Shown: in pieces, positions 61,761 to 64,000 of the stretch
How the letters are laid out: the number at the start of each line of letters is the position of its first letter
How positions within the stretch are numbered: position 1 is the first letter of the stretch
Assembly (NCBI GenBank): GCA_046318115.1
Contig: JBKCVA010000150.1
Coordinates: 1 to 64,000 of the forward strand
Direction: 5' to 3'
Origin: Aquimonas sp046318115
GTDB lineage: Bacteria; Pseudomonadota; Gammaproteobacteria; Xanthomonadales; Xanthomonadaceae
Length of the DNA: 64,000 bases
Translations under genes and position numbers: made by a program
Notes under the pieces: model-generated
Database searches by the model: none
What the model was told of the DNA's origin: nothing
Seen by the model: the letters and a program-made list of their open reading frames with translations, nothing else

Positions 61761-64000
61761 GTGTCACGACCGAAGGAAGACTCCCGCAAGCCGGTGATTG
61801 CCGAGAACCGTCGTGGCCTCTGGCGCGAGGCGCTGATTCTGCTGCTGGCGCCGGTGCTGCTCTACGTGCTGGCCTGTCTGTGGACCTGGAGCCCGCAGGA
61901 CCCGGGCTGGTCGCGCTCGGGCGAGATCACCGGCGACATCCGCAACTTGGGTGGCCTAGCGGGCGCCACCTTCTCCGACCTGCTGTTTTCGTTCTTCGGG
62001 CTGACCGCCTATTTCGTGCCGGTGCTAGCCGGAATCATCGCCGCGGTCGCCTTGCGCCCGCGCGCGGCCGATGAAGAGACCCCGCTGACGCCCGCTCTGC
62101 GCCTCATCGGCGTGGTTGGATTTCTGGTCGCGAGCGCCGCGATGGCGGCCCTGCATTACACCGACTGGGGCAGCGAACTGCCGATGCAGGCCGGCGGCCT
62201 GTTGGGCAGCCTGGTCGGATCGGCGCTCACCCGCGGCATCGGTTTCGCTGGCGCCAGTCTCTTTTTGCTGGCCCTGCTGCTGCTGTCGATCACCCTGGCG
62301 ACCGGCCTGTCCTGGCTGGGCCTGATGGATCGCCTCGGCCGCGGCGTGCTGTGGCTGGCCGAACGTGGGCGCAAGCAGGTGCACGCGGCCAGCGAGTATC
62401 GCGTCGCCCGCGCGGCGATTGCCGAACGCGAGGAAGTGCGCCGCGAAGAGAAGGTCAAGCGCGCCAAGCGCGAGCCGGTGCGCATCGAGCCGCAGCCGCC
62501 TGCACCCGAGCGCAGCGAGCGCGCCCATCGCGAGCAGCAGATCCCGCTGTTCACGGTCTCGCTGGGTGAGAACGGTGCGCTGCCGCCGCTGTCCCTGCTG
62601 GACGATCCCAAGCCGCAGCCCAAGGGCTACTCCGACGAGGCCCTGGCCACGCTGTCGCGGCAGATCGAATTCAAGCTCAAGGACTTCCGTATCGAAGTGC
62701 AGGTGGTCGGCGTCTATCCGGGGCCGGTCATCACCCGCTTCGAGATGGAGCCCGCACCCGGCATCAAGGGCAGCCAGATCTCCTCGCTGGACAAGGACAT
62801 CGCGCGCGGCCTGTCGGTGAAGTCGGTGCGCGTGGTCGACGTGATCCCGGGCAAGTCGGTGATTGGCTTGGAGATCCCCAACGCCAACCGCGAAATCATC
62901 TACCTGTCTGAGATCCTGCGCTCCAAGGAGTACGACAAGATCAGCTCGCCGCTGGCACTCGCCCTGGGCAAGGACATCGGCGGCCGCCCCACCGTGGTCG
63001 ATCTCGCCCGCATGCCGCATCTGCTGGTCGCCGGCACCACCGGTTCGGGCAAGTCGGTGGCCTTGAACGCGATGGTGCTGAGCCTGCTGTACAAGGCCAC
63101 CGCCAACGACGTGCGCATGCTGATGATCGACCCGAAGATGCTGGAACTCTCGGTCTACGAGGGCATTCCGCACCTGCTCGCACCGGTGGTCACCGACATG
63201 AAGGAGGCCGCCAACGGCCTGCGCTGGTGTGTGGCCGAGATGGAGCGCCGCTACAAGCTGATGGCCGCGGTCGGCGTGCGCAATCTGGCCGGCTTCAACA
63301 AGAAGGTGCGCGACGCCATCGACGCCGGCCAGCCGCTGATGGACCCGCTGTTCAAGCCCAATCCCGAGTTGGGCGAGGCACCGCGCGCGCTGGAAACCTT
63401 GCCCTACCTCGTCGTGATCATCGACGAGTTCGCCGACATGATGATGATCGTCGGCAAGAAGGTGGAGGAACTCATCGCGCGTCTGGCGCAGAAAGCCCGC
63501 GCTGCCGGCATCCACCTGATCCTCGCCACCCAGCGGCCTTCGGTCGATGGCATCACCGGCCTGAGCAAGGCCATTATCCCGACCCGCATCGCCGTCCAGG
63601 TCAGCTCCAAGATCGACTCGCGCACGATCCTCGACCAATCGGGCGCCGAGACCCTGCTCGGCCACGGCGACATGCTGTATCTGCCTCCTGGCACCGCCAT
63701 GCCGGACCGCGTGCACGGTGCCTTCGTCAGCGACGAGGAAGTGCATCGCGTGGTGGAGCACCTGCGCCAGATCAGCGGCGGCCCCGACTACCTGGAGGGC
63801 GTGCTCGACGAGGTGCAGACCCTGGGCGATGGGGTCGTTGTCGGCGCGAACGGCCTGCCGGAGGAGTTCAAGTCCGGCGATCCCGAAGCCGATGCGCTGT
63901 ATGACCAGGCTGTCCAGGTGGTGATGGAAACCCGCCGTGCCTCGATCTCCGGCGTGCAGCGCCGGCTCAAGATCGGCTACAACCGCGCCGCGCGCCTGAT
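61761..64000 (+). CDS. ftsK: DNA translocase FtsK, C-terminus beyond the window
   Basis: The frame opens with a GTG at 61761 and runs off the right edge after 746 codons. Four membrane helices (about 20-190) precede a short linker (about 195-280; RREEKVKRAKREPVRIEPQP), much shorter than in E. coli FtsK. The alpha/beta RecA-like motor follows: Walker A GTTGSGKSVALNAMVL (about 430), Walker B YLVVIIDEFADMMM (about 555), then LATQRPSVDGITG. The KOPS-reading winged-helix gamma domain has begun (VMETRRASISGVQRRLKIGY) when the window ends. The total is probably near 790 residues. It pumps chromosomal DNA at the septum and activates XerCD at dif. Confidence 0.95.
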   Translation, partial: MSRPKEDSRKPVIAENRRGLWREALILLLAPVLLYVLACLWTWSPQDPGWSRSGEITGDIRNLGGLAGATFSDLLFSFFGLTAYFVPVLAGIIAAVALRPRAADEETPLTPALRLIGVVGFLVASAAMAALHYTDWGSELPMQAGGLLGSLVGSALTRGIGFAGASLFLLALLLLSITLATGLSWLGLMDRLGRGVLWLAERGRKQVHAASEYRVARAAIAEREEVRREEKVKRAKREPVRIEPQPPAPERSERAHREQQIPLFTVSLGENGALPPLSLLDDPKPQPKGYSDEALATLSRQIEFKLKDFRIEVQVVGVYPGPVITRFEMEPAPGIKGSQISSLDKDIARGLSVKSVRVVDVIPGKSVIGLEIPNANREIIYLSEILRSKEYDKISSPLALALGKDIGGRPTVVDLARMPHLLVAGTTGSGKSVALNAMVLSLLYKATANDVRMLMIDPKMLELSVYEGIPHLLAPVVTDMKEAANGLRWCVAEMERRYKLMAAVGVRNLAGFNKKVRDAIDAGQPLMDPLFKPNPELGEAPRALETLPYLVVIIDEFADMMMIVGKKVEELIARLAQKARAAGIHLILATQRPSVDGITGLSKAIIPTRIAVQVSSKIDSRTILDQSGAETLLGHGDMLYLPPGTAMPDRVHGAFVSDEEVHRVVEHLRQISGGPDYLEGVLDEVQTLGDGVVVGANGLPEEFKSGDPEADALYDQAVQVVMETRRASISGVQRRLKIGYNRAARL

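Overview
The window is a chromosomal segment of a GC-rich gammaproteobacterium, most likely a member of the Lysobacterales (Xanthomonadales). The evidence is the very high GC at third codon positions, gammaproteobacterial housekeeping orders (rpsO-pnp, yoaA-tsaB, nudJ-mnmA-hflD, clpS-clpA, infA-aat-trxB-ftsK), and GGGRATY heptad arrays of a type I recall as enriched in Xanthomonas relatives. I see no phage, IS element, CRISPR array, tRNA or rRNA. Coding density is high and 44 genes are annotated, two of them cut by the window edges.

Layout, left to right. 1-4733: a truncated S41-type peptidase and a MacAB-like efflux operon, both leftward. 5329-8345: rpsO-pnp with a strong terminator, then a DUF4442 hotdog-fold protein. 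8423-12110: a membrane Ser/Thr kinase fused to a formylglycine-generating-enzyme-like domain, a DUF502 membrane protein and a YhhQ-type queuosine precursor transporter. 12137-17049: motAB, divergent from a sensor SpoIIE-type phosphatase/anti-sigma kinase and its STAS partner. 17124-21075: a secreted dienelactone-hydrolase-like protein, ispB, ssb and a DUF475/TerC-like membrane protein. 21309-27301: a signalling cluster (soluble PAS histidine kinase, receiver-HDOD, receiver-degenerate HD, and a convergent membrane PAS-GGDEF-EAL protein). 27439-32774: rng-yhdP. 32903-40465: a three-domain giant glycosyltransferase divergent from mrcB (PBP1B) and a TPR lipoprotein. 40883-45347: an ABC ATPase with an ABC-2 permease/M1-peptidase fusion. 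45531-51063: yoaA, tsaB, a DUF1801 protein, and nudJ-mnmA-hflD. 51278-53963: clpS-clpA. 54127-58143: a pentaheme cytochrome c and a secreted protein of unknown function. 58281-64000: infA, aat, a FemAB/GNAT-like acyltransferase, trxB and ftsK (cut by the right edge).

Most genes are housekeeping. The least ordinary parts are: G-quadruplex-type heptad arrays placed right after three stop codons, always G-rich on the coding strand; the pentaheme cytochrome/secreted-protein pair lying between clpA and infA; the phosphatase/STAS partner-switching pair next to motAB; the HDOD/degenerate-HD signalling cluster; and a MacA-like adaptor carrying a helical, glycine-rich insertion. Start codons were often moved downstream of the longest open frame, using family length, ribosome-binding sites or promoter position; each case is explained.
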